Shown in pieces: positions 20,201 to 30,850 of a stretch of DNA of 64,000 nt; position 1 is the stretch's first letter, and every line of letters begins with the position of its first letter. The stretch spans positions 124,001-188,000 of the forward strand of contig NZ_JAUHLI010000009.1 of NCBI RefSeq assembly GCF_036325985.1, read 5' to 3'. The position numbers and the translations under genes are program-made. This DNA comes from Alkalimonas cellulosilytica. GTDB taxonomy: Bacteria > Pseudomonadota > Gammaproteobacteria > Enterobacterales > Alteromonadaceae. Below the pieces are notes generated by a model that was given only the letters and a program-made list of their open reading frames with translations, did not search any database and was not told the origin of the DNA.

Positions 20201-21376
20201 ATGTATCAACATTTGTATCAGCACTTTTTGCAGGGCCATGCCGGCAAGCAACACTTTGCCAGTCATTCGCACCACTTCTGGCCAGATGTGACCCGGCAGG
20301 CCATGTTGGATTACTGGGACTTAAGTGCGCGCAACTCAGATGAAAAATGGCAGCATATTTTTGGTGTGGTATTGCCCGAAACACAGCGCTTGCTGGCTGC
20401 TCAACTGGGTAGCGAACAACCACAGCAGTTGGTGTTTGCACCTAATACCCATGAGCTGGTCATGCGCTTGCTCAGTTGTTTTGATTGGCGCAAACCTATC
20501 CGGATCCTGACCACCGATAGCGAGTTTTACAGTTTTCAGCGTCAGGTCAGCCGACTGCAAGAAGAGAGTCTGGTGCAACTGACGGTGATCCCAACCGAAC
20601 CTTTTGCCGATTTCGAACAGCGCTTTGTGGCGGCTGCGGCCGAGCACGAGTTTGAGCTGATTTTTTGCAGCCAGGTGTTTTTTAACTCCGGTGTAGCACT
20701 GACGGATCTCACCGATTTTGTCAGGCAGCTGGCTAACGTATCGCAAGCGATGATAGCGATAGATGGCTACCACGCTTTTATGGCGCTGCCGCTGGATTTA
20801 TCGGCCATTGAAGATCGCATTTTTTATCTGGCAGGTAGTTACAAGTATGCCCAGGCCGGCGAAGGCTGCTGTTTTATGCTGTGCCCAAAGGACAATCAAT
20901 ACCGGCCGCTTTATACCGGCTGGTTTGCTGAGTTTGGCGCTTTAAGTTCGGAGCGCAGCTCGCAGGTACCCTACAGCAGCGACGGCTTTCGCTTTGCCGG
21001 TGCGACCATGGATCACAGTGCCTTATTTCGCTTGCATGCGGTGCTGCGTCTATTGCAACAGCAGCAGATCGGTGTTGCTACCATTCATCGCTATGTGCAG
21101 CAGCTGCAGCAGGCTTTTTTAGTGCAGTTAAGCAGCTTGTCGCAATTGGCACTCAGCCAAGAACAGTTATTGCAGCGAGATCTAAAGCAGCATGGTCACT
21201 TTTTAACCTTTGCTTTGCCAACGGCTGATGGCGCTGCTGCGTTGGCTGGATTTTTGAAGCAACATCATATCCTTACCGATTACCGTGGCAACAGGCTACG
21301 CTTTGGTTTTGCGCTCTATCAGTGTGCTGAGCAGTTCGATTTACGTTGTCTGGAGCAATTTACGACGAGCGACTGA
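20201..21376 (+). CDS. Class V aminotransferase-fold PLP enzyme
   Basis: The 391-residue cytosolic protein resembles the aminotransferase class V/kynureninase superfamily: NTHELVMRLL and TTDSEFYSFQRQ (cofactor phosphate side), IAIDGYHAF with the Asp that contacts the pyridine ring, and AGSYKYAQAGEGCCFML, whose lysine is the likely Schiff-base residue. The substrate cannot be told from sequence; kynureninase or a desulfurase-like activity are possibilities, but no tryptophan-degradation or iron-sulfur genes are next to it. It stands alone between hflC and purA. Confidence 0.82.
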   Translation: MYQHLYQHFLQGHAGKQHFASHSHHFWPDVTRQAMLDYWDLSARNSDEKWQHIFGVVLPETQRLLAAQLGSEQPQQLVFAPNTHELVMRLLSCFDWRKPIRILTTDSEFYSFQRQVSRLQEESLVQLTVIPTEPFADFEQRFVAAAAEHEFELIFCSQVFFNSGVALTDLTDFVRQLANVSQAMIAIDGYHAFMALPLDLSAIEDRIFYLAGSYKYAQAGEGCCFMLCPKDNQYRPLYTGWFAEFGALSSERSSQVPYSSDGFRFAGATMDHSALFRLHAVLRLLQQQQIGVATIHRYVQQLQQAFLVQLSSLSQLALSQEQLLQRDLKQHGHFLTFALPTADGAAALAGFLKQHHILTDYRGNRLRFGFALYQCAEQFDLRCLEQFTTSD

Positions 21377-21421
21377 CTTTTTTTCAGCCATCCAGATGCA
21401 GTTTGCTCAGAGTTTTGGTAG

Positions 21422-22759
<1,338 letters not shown>

Positions 22760-22785
22760 GCTTTGCTGGCTGCCGACTAAAAATG

Positions 22786-22809
22786 AGCTGCTTTCGGGCA
22801 GCTTTTTTT
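22786..22809 (+). terminator. Terminator after purA
   Basis: AGCTGC (22786-22791) and GCAGCT (22798-22803) with loop TTTCGG, then a T-run. Confidence 0.85.
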
Positions 22810-22846
22810 ATATCATCATAGTCTGGGTAAAGATGAGGTTATTAAA

Positions 22847-24229
22847 ATGAAGTCATATCTTGTTGTTTTGACATCACTTCTGTTGATTGCTTGTGGTGGT
22901 TCAGGTTCCTCGGGCTCTTCAGGCTCTGGCGCTGGCAGCCCGACACAGTTTTCCGGTCAAAACTGCCCTTCGACGGCTTCGGCCAATGCAGAAGCTTTTT
23001 GCCTGATGTTTCGTGACTACTTGTGGTACCGCGAGATGCCGCAAACCGTTAACCTGACCCAATACAGTTCTACCAATCAACTGGTGCAGGCGCTGAGCGC
23101 TCCAGATGATCGTTTCAGTTACACCATGTCGGCCGAAGATTATGAATCACGTTTTATTGATGCCCGATTTTTTGGCTATGGTATGTCGTTTCAGGTAGTC
23201 GACAACGACAGCGCTCTGTTGATCCGTTTTGTGTACGACGATGGCTCAGCCGCCGAGAATGGCATACGCCGTGGTGATCGCATCACTGAAATTGAAGGCA
23301 AGTCGGTGGCACAGTGGTATGCCGATATCAATGCAGGCCGCGCCACCAATGATGACATGTTTGGTACCAATGATGACGGCGTGATGCGCAACTTTGTCTG
23401 GAGCCAGCCGGATGGCACTGTGTTGCAATCGGATTTTATTAAGCGTGAAGTGACGACCAATACGGTGCTGCACCGCTCTGTCATAGAGCAAGCTGGCAAG
23501 CGAGTGGGGTATCTGGTATTTAATTCCTTTATCGAGCTGTCAGAAACTGAATTGGAGCAGGCCTTTAGTTATTTTAAACAGCAAAACATCGATGAGCTGG
23601 TATTGGATGTGCGCTACAACGGCGGCGGTCTGATCCGGGTGGCCAGTCAGTTGGCTTCGCATATTGCCTGGCCGACCGTACAGGGTAAAAACTTTGTCAC
23701 TTTTGCTTACAACGATAAGAACTCACAGAAAAACCAAACCTGGCAGTTCAGTCTGGGACAGCGTGGCCAGACTTTTCTGGATTTACCACGGGTTTTGGTG
23801 CTGACTACTCCTGGTTCCTGCTCATCCAGCGAGCTGGTGATCAATTCACTGACGCCTTTTGTTGAGGTGGTACAAATTGGTGAAGCCACCTGTGGCAAGC
23901 CTGTCGGGCAACAGCCGGAATACTTTGACCGCCGTCGCCAGGTGATGTTTGCAGTCAATTTCCAGACGGTGAATGCCGTTGGTTTTGGCGACTACTTTGA
24001 CGGTTTAATGCCGAACTGCCCTGCCCGTGCAACCATTCCGGGGGACTGGGGGGTAGCTTCCGAAGCTTTGTTGCAGGAAGCCTTGCACTATGTCGCGAAC
24101 GATGCCTGCTCGGATAACTCCCAACAGTGGTTTGATACCCTGTTGTTGCAGTCCGATAGTCCGGTTCGATTGAGCGCACCTCAGCAAAACCTGGCACGGC
24201 CATTCTGGCAAGCATGGAATGAACACTAA
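22847..24229 (+). CDS. S41 family peptidase, lipoprotein
   Basis: Envelope serine protease of the C-terminal-processing type. Lipobox LLIAC at the N-terminus (lipidated Cys at residue 16), a Gly/Ser linker, an N-terminal helical part, a PDZ domain (about 110-170, SAAENGIRRGDRITEIEGKSV) and the tail-specific protease domain (about 215-400) with DVRYNGGG and TTPGSCSSSELV, the Ser after CS being the likely nucleophile. 460 residues. The substrate is unknown. Single gene with its own terminator. Confidence 0.88.
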   Translation: MKSYLVVLTSLLLIACGGSGSSGSSGSGAGSPTQFSGQNCPSTASANAEAFCLMFRDYLWYREMPQTVNLTQYSSTNQLVQALSAPDDRFSYTMSAEDYESRFIDARFFGYGMSFQVVDNDSALLIRFVYDDGSAAENGIRRGDRITEIEGKSVAQWYADINAGRATNDDMFGTNDDGVMRNFVWSQPDGTVLQSDFIKREVTTNTVLHRSVIEQAGKRVGYLVFNSFIELSETELEQAFSYFKQQNIDELVLDVRYNGGGLIRVASQLASHIAWPTVQGKNFVTFAYNDKNSQKNQTWQFSLGQRGQTFLDLPRVLVLTTPGSCSSSELVINSLTPFVEVVQIGEATCGKPVGQQPEYFDRRRQVMFAVNFQTVNAVGFGDYFDGLMPNCPARATIPGDWGVASEALLQEALHYVANDACSDNSQQWFDTLLLQSDSPVRLSAPQQNLARPFWQAWNEH

Positions 24230-24244
24230 GCATGGATGCTGTGC

Positions 24245-24280
24245 AAAAAAGGCCAACCCAACAGAGTTGGCCTTTTTTTT
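24245..24280 (+). terminator. Terminator after the S41 peptidase gene
   Basis: Arms AAAAAAGGCCAAC (24245-24257) and GTTGGCCTTTTTT (from 24266), loop of 8, then more Ts. Confidence 0.93.
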
Positions 24281-24352
24281 GCTACATTTTATACTAGATA
24301 CTTCATGTGCACAGAGCTGTTGCTCTGCGAGCAAACAGCCAGGCGAGATACG

Positions 24353-24988
24353 ATGAAACAGTTTTTCTATGCAGCAGTGTTGGTCAGTGTATTGCTAGCT
24401 GGCGAGGTAGTGGCAGAGGAAGTACGGATCCGTCAGCTCGAAGCCGTGCAACTCTATACCCAGGATGAGCTGTTGGCTTTGATCCGTACCAACAGCCATT
24501 TGCGACGGGTACAGGATGATGACTGCCAGTTGGTGCGGGATATTGAAGCCCGGGCTGATATTATGAAGTTACCGGCCTACCAGTTTTTGTGGGGCGATAT
24601 GCTGGCCTATGCAGTCTGTGTGCCGCGGGATATTGAACGAGGCTGGCAACTGATGCAGGATGCAGCCGCTCAGGGGTTACCGGAAGGGCTGGAGCAGGTT
24701 GGTCGTTATTACCATATTGGCCGTTTTGTGCAGCCTGATGCCGAGAAAGCCATTGTCTATTTGCGTGAAGCGGCTGCGCTTGGCAATTTAGCGGCGACCA
24801 TTCGCTTGGCGGAGATCCTGCTGGGCGATCACGGCAGCCCACGGGATTACGAGCAGGTCTACCGCTTGTTGCACCATTCGGTGACGGCCGATAGCGCCAC
24901 CCATCAAAAAATTAGTCAGTTACTACGTCAGTTTGAACAACGGATGCCAGAGCGGGTGGTGCAGCGGGCTCGTCGTCCGGTCTCCTGA
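24353..24988 (+). CDS. motX: Sodium-driven flagellar motor protein MotX
   Basis: Periplasmic T-ring component needed by Na+-driven polar flagella. The 211-residue product has a signal peptide (MKQFFYAAVLVSVLLAGEVVA) and two or three Sel1-type helical repeats (RGWQLMQDAAAQGLPEGLEQVGRYY and EKAIVYLREAAALGNLAATIRLAEI). Length and position between purA and rnr match Vibrio and Shewanella motX. The frame extends upstream to 24236 but runs through the preceding terminator, so ATG 24353 (AGGCGAG upstream) is used. It implies a polar, sodium-powered flagellum, in line with the chemoreceptor at 56-58 kb. Confidence 0.85.
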   Translation: MKQFFYAAVLVSVLLAGEVVAEEVRIRQLEAVQLYTQDELLALIRTNSHLRRVQDDDCQLVRDIEARADIMKLPAYQFLWGDMLAYAVCVPRDIERGWQLMQDAAAQGLPEGLEQVGRYYHIGRFVQPDAEKAIVYLREAAALGNLAATIRLAEILLGDHGSPRDYEQVYRLLHHSVTADSATHQKISQLLRQFEQRMPERVVQRARRPVS

Positions 24989-25053
24989 ATGTCATACAAG
25001 GATCCGCTGAAGGTGTTACACTGAAGATTAGTTAGGTTACAGAAGGGTCATGC

Positions 25054-27411
25054 ATGACCATTAAAGATCCATTCCTTGCCCGTGAGCAGGAAAAGTACGA
25101 CAACCCCATCCCAAGCCGTGAGTTTATTCTTGAGCACATCGAAAAGCGGCAACAACCTGCCTACTTTGAGGAGTTGGTTGCCGAGTTAAAGCTGAGTGAT
25201 GATGATGCCATTTTCGCTTTAAAAAAACGACTGCGCGCTATGGAGCGCGATGGTCAGTTGATTTTTACCAAGAACCGGCGCTACGGCCTGGTCGATCGGA
25301 TGGATTTAAAGCAGGGCCGGGTTATTGGCCATCGCGATGGTTTCGGTTTTTTAAAGCTGGATGAAGGCGGGCCGGATTGGTTTATACCCAATCACGAGAT
25401 GCAGCGTTTGCTGCACGGCGACCGAGTGCTGGCTACCTTAGCGGAAGGTCGCGGCCGGCAGAAAACCGAAGCCCGGATTGTGCGAGTACTCGAGCCTCGG
25501 ACTGAAGCTGTGGTTGGTCGCTATTACCGCGATTACGCCCTGGCGGTGGTGGTGCCGGATGATCCGCGCATTGGCCAGGATATTGTGGTGCCCGAGGGAG
25601 CTCAAGGTGAAGCACGTCACGGTCAGGTGGTGCTGGTGGAGATTACCGAGCGGCCAACCAAGCGGGTGAATGCGGTTGGGCGGGTGGTGGAAGTGTTGGG
25701 TGAGCATATGGCGCCCGGCATGGAAATCGAAGTGGCCATTCGCAACCATCAGATCCCACATCAGTTTCCGGAAGCAGTAGGCAAACAAGTCAGCCAGTAT
25801 GGTGAGGAAGTCGCCGACAACGACAAAGCCGGCCGGGTGGATTTAACGAGCATGCCTTTTGTCACTATTGATGGCGAGGATGCGCGCGACTTTGACGACG
25901 CCGTCTATGCCGAACCGCGCGATGATGGTGGCTGGCGCCTTTGGGTCGCCATTGCCGATGTCAGTAGTTACGTGAAGGTGGATACGCCGCTGGATCAGGA
26001 GGCGCTGCTGCGTGGCACCTCGGTGTACTTCCCGGATCAGGTGGTGCCGATGTTGCCGGAAGCGCTGTCCAATGGGCTCTGCTCGTTGAACCCCCATGTC
26101 GACCGGCTTTGTCTGGTGGCCGAGATGGATATAGGCGCTAATGGCAAATTGATGAATTACCGTTTCTTCGAAGCGGTGATGAACTCTAAAGCCCGACTGA
26201 CTTACAGCAAAGTGTATGCAATTTTACAGGGCGATCTGGCTCTGAGGGAGCAATACCAGGCCAATCTGACGGCACTGGAAACCTTGTACAGCTTGTACCG
26301 GCGGCTGGCGAAAACCCGTGCCCAACGGGGTGCTATCGAGTTTGAAACGGTGGAAACCCGCTTTATTTTCAATAGCCATCGTAAAATTGAGCAAATCGTG
26401 CCGGTGCACCGCAACGACGCCCATAAGCTGATTGAAGAGTGCATGATCATGGCCAATGTGGCTGCGGCTCGCTTTCTCGAGAAGCATAAAACACCGGCGC
26501 TGTATCGGGTGCATGAGCAACCGGACCCGGATCGATTTGCCAATTTCCGCCGCTTCCTGGCTGAGCTTGGCATCGAAACCACCTTGCCGGATGAGCCTGA
26601 GCCGCTGCAACTGGTGCAGGAACTGGCAAAGCTGGCTGACCGACCGGATCGCGAGCTGATTGAAACCACCTTATTACGTTCCATGAAGCAGGCGGTCTAT
26701 CAGGGCGACAATGAAGGACACTTTGGACTGGCGCTGCCAGCTTATGCGCACTTTACCTCCCCCATCCGGCGCTATCCGGATTTGGTGGTGCATCGCAGCA
26801 TCAAGTCCATTTTGCAGCAACAGGGGCAACATACCAAAGGGGCTCATCGCTACAGCCCTGAGCAGGTGGAGCAACTCGGTGAGCACTGCTCAATGACCGA
26901 GCGCCGGGCCGATGATGCGACCCGCGAAGTATCGGACTGGCTAAAGTGTGAGTACATGCAGGATCATCTGGGCATGGAGTTCGATGGGGTGGTGTCTACC
27001 GTCACCAGTTTTGGTCTCTTTGTCCGGTTGACTGAGCTTTACATCGAAGGTTTGGTGCATGTGACCTCGTTGAAAAACGATTACTACCATTTTGATGCTG
27101 AGCGTCAGATCCTGATGGGAGAGCATTCGCGTCAGGGCTACCGGCTCGGCGATCTGGTCAAGGTGAAGGTGATGGCAGTGAATCTGGAAAGCCGCACCAT
27201 TGATTTGGCACTGGAAGAAGCTGGTACACCACGGCCCAGCAAACGCAAAGGCCAAGATGCCACCAAGTCGCTACCTGGCAAGGTGGTGGTAAAAAGTGCG
27301 AAAAAGCCGGCTGGCACCAGGCGTAAAGCGGTTGCGGCCAAGCCGGCAACCAAAGGCCGGCCAGGGAAACCGGCTGGTAAAGGCAAGCCGAAAGCCAGAA
27401 AGAAAGGTTAA
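25054..27411 (+). CDS. rnr: Ribonuclease R
   Basis: Processive 3'-5' exoribonuclease that degrades structured RNA. Order in 785 residues: winged-helix N-terminus (about 20-90), cold-shock domains, RNB catalytic domain with the acidic cluster TIDGEDARDFDDAV, S1 domain (about 630-720), and a Lys/Arg-rich tail. AGAAGGG precedes ATG. Often rlmB follows; here instead rsmD arrives from the other strand and the two stop codons overlap at 27408-27411. Confidence 0.97.
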   Translation: MTIKDPFLAREQEKYDNPIPSREFILEHIEKRQQPAYFEELVAELKLSDDDAIFALKKRLRAMERDGQLIFTKNRRYGLVDRMDLKQGRVIGHRDGFGFLKLDEGGPDWFIPNHEMQRLLHGDRVLATLAEGRGRQKTEARIVRVLEPRTEAVVGRYYRDYALAVVVPDDPRIGQDIVVPEGAQGEARHGQVVLVEITERPTKRVNAVGRVVEVLGEHMAPGMEIEVAIRNHQIPHQFPEAVGKQVSQYGEEVADNDKAGRVDLTSMPFVTIDGEDARDFDDAVYAEPRDDGGWRLWVAIADVSSYVKVDTPLDQEALLRGTSVYFPDQVVPMLPEALSNGLCSLNPHVDRLCLVAEMDIGANGKLMNYRFFEAVMNSKARLTYSKVYAILQGDLALREQYQANLTALETLYSLYRRLAKTRAQRGAIEFETVETRFIFNSHRKIEQIVPVHRNDAHKLIEECMIMANVAAARFLEKHKTPALYRVHEQPDPDRFANFRRFLAELGIETTLPDEPEPLQLVQELAKLADRPDRELIETTLLRSMKQAVYQGDNEGHFGLALPAYAHFTSPIRRYPDLVVHRSIKSILQQQGQHTKGAHRYSPEQVEQLGEHCSMTERRADDATREVSDWLKCEYMQDHLGMEFDGVVSTVTSFGLFVRLTELYIEGLVHVTSLKNDYYHFDAERQILMGEHSRQGYRLGDLVKVKVMAVNLESRTIDLALEEAGTPRPSKRKGQDATKSLPGKVVVKSAKKPAGTRRKAVAAKPATKGRPGKPAGKGKPKARKKG

Positions 27412-27995
27412 GCCTGGCGGCGGAACAGACGATAGGCCAGCTGACCGGCGATTTTTTCCCGGTACAGCTGCCAGTTGGCTGGTACCGCCTGCAATGGCAG
27501 CTCTTTCTCGGTTTCCAGGTAAATCCAGGCATCGGCACTTAGCCAGCCTTGTTGCTCCAGCAATTGACAACAAGGTTCGGCCAGCTGCTGGCGAAATGGT
27601 GGGTCTATAAACACCAGATCGAAGGGGTGGCTGCAGCGCTGTTGTAAATAGTGCAGTGCGTCGGTCTGTTGCACCTCAGCGTTGGCACCCAGGGTCTGAC
27701 ACAGGCTGTTTAGCTGCTGTGCCTGTTGCCGGTCTTTTTCCAGTAGCAGGGCAAAACTAGCCTCACGGGATAAGGCTTCCAGTGCCAGAGCACCACTGCC
27801 GGAAAAGCAATCCAGTACCCGCCGCTCGGCGACTTCCTGCATTAACCAGTTAAACAAAGTTTCCCGCACCCGATCGGTCGTAGGCCTGAGCCCTTCGGCA
27901 TCTGCAACCGGAATTTTGCGCCCCCGCCAGCGGCCGCTGATGATTCGGATTTGCCCTGGAGTGGCTGGTTTTTTTGCTGTCGCTGGTCGTCTCAT
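27408..27995 (-). CDS. rsmD: 16S rRNA (guanine966-N2)-methyltransferase
   Basis: SAM-dependent methylation of 16S rRNA. 195 residues, with the SAM-site region LDCFSGSGALALEALSR and the catalytic DPPF motif (VFIDPPFRQQ). It is divergent from ftsY as in many gammaproteobacteria, with 79 bases between the start codons. Confidence 0.95.
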   Translation of the reverse strand: MRRPATAKKPATPGQIRIISGRWRGRKIPVADAEGLRPTTDRVRETLFNWLMQEVAERRVLDCFSGSGALALEALSREASFALLLEKDRQQAQQLNSLCQTLGANAEVQQTDALHYLQQRCSHPFDLVFIDPPFRQQLAEPCCQLLEQQGWLSADAWIYLETEKELPLQAVPANWQLYREKIAGQLAYRLFRRQA

Positions 27996-28074
27996 CTAAT
28001 GGTTTATGCCTGTCAGTGAAGATGCTAGTATAACCCCCAATTTTACCCGATCTGAAGTGCACAGACACCGACTT

Positions 28075-29169
28075 ATGAGCAAAGAATCCAAACTCTTCTC
28101 CTGGCTTGGTTTTGGCAAGAAAGCGCCAGCAGCGGATAGCTCCGATCCAGTAGAGCAAACAACGCCTGCAGATAGCCTTGAGCCAGCTATTTTGCCAGCG
28201 TCTGCATCGCAGCCCGCGACTAAGACCGAGCCAGCTCCCGCCAATAAACCAGGCCTGTTTGCCCGCTTGCGTCAGGGCCTCAGCAAAACCAGCCAAAACC
28301 TGGGTGCAGGCTTGGCGAGTTTGTTTTCCGGCCGGAAAATTGACGAAGAACTGTACGAAGAGCTGGAAACGCAGTTGCTGCTGGCTGATGTGGGGGTGGA
28401 AACCACCCAAAAGTTAATTAGCCAGCTCACTCAGCATGCCGATCGCAAAGCGTTAAAAGACGCCGACTTGCTGTATCAAAAACTGCAGCAGGATATGGCA
28501 ACGCTACTGCAGGATGTCGAGCAACCGTTGGTGCCGAGCAGCAGTGATGGCCCCTTTGTGATCCTGATGGTTGGGGTAAATGGTGTTGGCAAAACCACCA
28601 CCATCGGTAAGATGGCACAGCAGTTTAAGCAGCAAGGTAAAACGGTGATGCTGGCCGCCGGCGATACCTTCCGTGCCGCTGCGGTCGAGCAACTACAGGT
28701 GTGGGGCGAGCGCAATCAGATCCCGGTGGTGGCGCAGCATACCGGTGCCGACAGTGCTTCGGTCATTTTCGATGCTTACCAGGCTGCCAAAGCCCGTAAC
28801 GCCGATGTCCTGATCGCCGATACCGCAGGCCGGTTGCAGAATAAAGCCCACCTGATGGAAGAGCTGAAAAAAATTGTTCGGGTGCTGCAAAAAATTCAGC
28901 CGAATGCACCGCACGAAGTGATGTTGACGCTGGATGCTGGAACCGGGCAGAATGCATTAAGTCAGGCACGTATTTTCAACCAGGCCGTCCCTTTAACCGG
29001 CATCAGCCTGACCAAACTGGATGGTACCGCCAAAGGCGGGGTGATTTTTGCCATCGCCGATCAGTTTAAGGTGCCTATCCGTTACATTGGGGTTGGGGAA
29101 GGGATTGATGATTTGCGTACCTTCAACAGTACCGATTTTATCCAGGCACTGTTTAACAAGGACTCCTGA
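28075..29169 (+). CDS. ftsY: Signal recognition particle receptor FtsY
   Basis: Docks SRP-ribosome complexes to the translocon. A 364-residue protein: short acidic/Ala-rich A region (about 1-70), N domain, then GTPase G domain with G1 GVNGVGKTTT, DTAGR and TKLDGTAKGG. ATG 28075 (MSKESKLFSWLGFGKK) is preferred; an in-frame ATG at 28006 lies almost at the rsmD start and would remove the promoter space. Two bases separate it from ftsE. Confidence 0.96.
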   Translation: MSKESKLFSWLGFGKKAPAADSSDPVEQTTPADSLEPAILPASASQPATKTEPAPANKPGLFARLRQGLSKTSQNLGAGLASLFSGRKIDEELYEELETQLLLADVGVETTQKLISQLTQHADRKALKDADLLYQKLQQDMATLLQDVEQPLVPSSSDGPFVILMVGVNGVGKTTTIGKMAQQFKQQGKTVMLAAGDTFRAAAVEQLQVWGERNQIPVVAQHTGADSASVIFDAYQAAKARNADVLIADTAGRLQNKAHLMEELKKIVRVLQKIQPNAPHEVMLTLDAGTGQNALSQARIFNQAVPLTGISLTKLDGTAKGGVIFAIADQFKVPIRYIGVGEGIDDLRTFNSTDFIQALFNKDS

Positions 29170-29171
29170 GT

Positions 29172-29855
29172 ATGCTGACGTTCGATCAGGTCAGTAAAAG
29201 TTATCCCGGCGGTTTTATCGCGCTGGATCGCATCAGTTTCGAACTGGCCAAAGGCGAGATGGCGTTTTTAACCGGCCACTCAGGGGCAGGTAAGAGTACC
29301 CTGCTGAAACTGATCAGTCTGATTGAACGCCCGACCAGTGGCCGGGTGCTGATCAACAATGTAGATTTAAAACGCATTCGTCGCTCTCAGGTACCCTATA
29401 TCCGGCGGGACATTGGCATTATTTTCCAGAATCACCGCCTGCTGATGGAGCATACGGTATTCGATAATGTGGCACTGCCTTTGGTGATCGAGGGCTTTAC
29501 CGGCAAAGAGATGGTGAAGCGGGTGCATGCGGCGCTGGATAAAGTCGGTTTGCTGGATAAAGTGCGCTGTTTACCGGAAACCTTGTCCGGTGGCGAGCAG
29601 CAGCGGGTAGGCATTGCCCGTGCTGTAGTGAACAAACCACCCTTGCTGCTGGCTGATGAGCCAACCGGCAACCTGGATCCTGAGCTGTCGAAAGATATTA
29701 TGCGGGTGTTTGAAGCCTTTAATCAGGTTGGGGTCTCGGTGCTGGTTGCGACCCACGATCACAGCTTGGTCGCCCGAATGCGTTACCGCACCCTGACACT
29801 CAAGCAAGGCAAAATGATCAACGATGGCTTATTGCAATACGAGGAGCCGCTGTGA
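29172..29855 (+). CDS. ftsE: Cell division ATP-binding protein FtsE
   Basis: ABC ATPase of the FtsEX complex, which at the septum activates EnvC and hence the amidases. Walker A GHSGAGKS, signature LSGGEQQR, Walker [11 protein letters not shown]-loop THDHS; 227 residues. EnvC (35.1-36.2 kb) and AmiB (12.3-13.7 kb) are in the same window. Confidence 0.97.
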   Translation: MLTFDQVSKSYPGGFIALDRISFELAKGEMAFLTGHSGAGKSTLLKLISLIERPTSGRVLINNVDLKRIRRSQVPYIRRDIGIIFQNHRLLMEHTVFDNVALPLVIEGFTGKEMVKRVHAALDKVGLLDKVRCLPETLSGGEQQRVGIARAVVNKPPLLLADEPTGNLDPELSKDIMRVFEAFNQVGVSVLVATHDHSLVARMRYRTLTLKQGKMINDGLLQYEEPL

Positions 29856-30832
29856 GTATTCTGTTTTCCGGCCGCGCTGCCGGTGCCAGCAGCAAGCAGA
29901 TCCACCCGTTGCAGCGTTGGTTGATGTTCTGGGTACAGCATTTGCGCCAGTGCATTGGCAGCCTGGGCGAATTGTGGCGCACACCACTGGCCTCTCTGAT
30001 GACCATTGCGGTGCTGGGTGTCAGCCTGACCCTGCCGACTACCTTGCATTTGCTGGTAAAAAATGTGCAAAGCATCAGCGGCAGCTTTACCCAGGCCGCC
30101 GAAATCAGCTTTTTTATCAAAGACGAAGCCAGTGACACCCAAATCAGCACCCTGGTCACCATGCTAAGTGCCGATCCCGATGTAGAGCAGGTGCGTTTTA
30201 TTTCCAAAACCGATGCTATGGCGGAGTTTCAGCAGGTATCGGGCTTTGGGCCGGCACTGCAATTACTGGATGATAACCCTTTACCCAATGTGATCCTGGT
30301 GTTACCGCGCCATACCCAACCGCAGGCAGCCGAACAATTGCGCCGCCGTATCGAGCAGGAGCGAATCGTCGATTTTGGTAAGCTGGATATCGCCTGGCTG
30401 GAGCGGTTGGATGCTATCTTGTTGCTGATGCGCCAGGCGGTGCTGGCTATCGCGTTATTACTGCTAACCGCAGTACTTTTGATCATTGGCAATACCATTC
30501 GGTTATCCATTATCAATAAAAAAGAAGAAATTGAAGTGATGAAGCTGGTGGGTGCCACCGATGCGTTTATCCAACGCCCATTTTTGTACACCGGTGTCTG
30601 GTTTGGTGTGTTTGGTGGTTTATTGGCTTTTTTGGTGGTGGAACTGATGGTCTGGTGGCTGGAAGGGGCGATTGGTCACATCACCGATTTATATCAAAGC
30701 CACTTTACCCTGATGACGATGAGTTTCAGCGAGTTTTTGGCCTTGTTGCTGCTGTCGGTGTTACTGGGGCTGGCCGGCTCTTACCTTTCTGTCAGCCGTC
30801 ATATTCGCGCCATTGAGCCAAGTGGTCCCTGA
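29852..30832 (+). CDS. ftsX: Cell division membrane protein FtsX
   Basis: Permease-like subunit of FtsEX. Cytosolic N-terminus (about 1-50), first membrane segment, periplasmic EnvC-binding domain (about 75-175), then three more membrane segments; 326 residues. It starts with GTG overlapping the ftsE stop (GTGA). In most relatives rpoH follows on the same strand; here a convergent EAL/HDOD gene lies between. Confidence 0.96.
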   Translation: MSILFSGRAAGASSKQIHPLQRWLMFWVQHLRQCIGSLGELWRTPLASLMTIAVLGVSLTLPTTLHLLVKNVQSISGSFTQAAEISFFIKDEASDTQISTLVTMLSADPDVEQVRFISKTDAMAEFQQVSGFGPALQLLDDNPLPNVILVLPRHTQPQAAEQLRRRIEQERIVDFGKLDIAWLERLDAILLLMRQAVLAIALLLLTAVLLIIGNTIRLSIINKKEEIEVMKLVGATDAFIQRPFLYTGVWFGVFGGLLAFLVVELMVWWLEGAIGHITDLYQSHFTLMTMSFSEFLALLLLSVLLGLAGSYLSVSRHIRAIEPSGP

Positions 30833-30850
30833 TATTAAGGGTATGGGCTG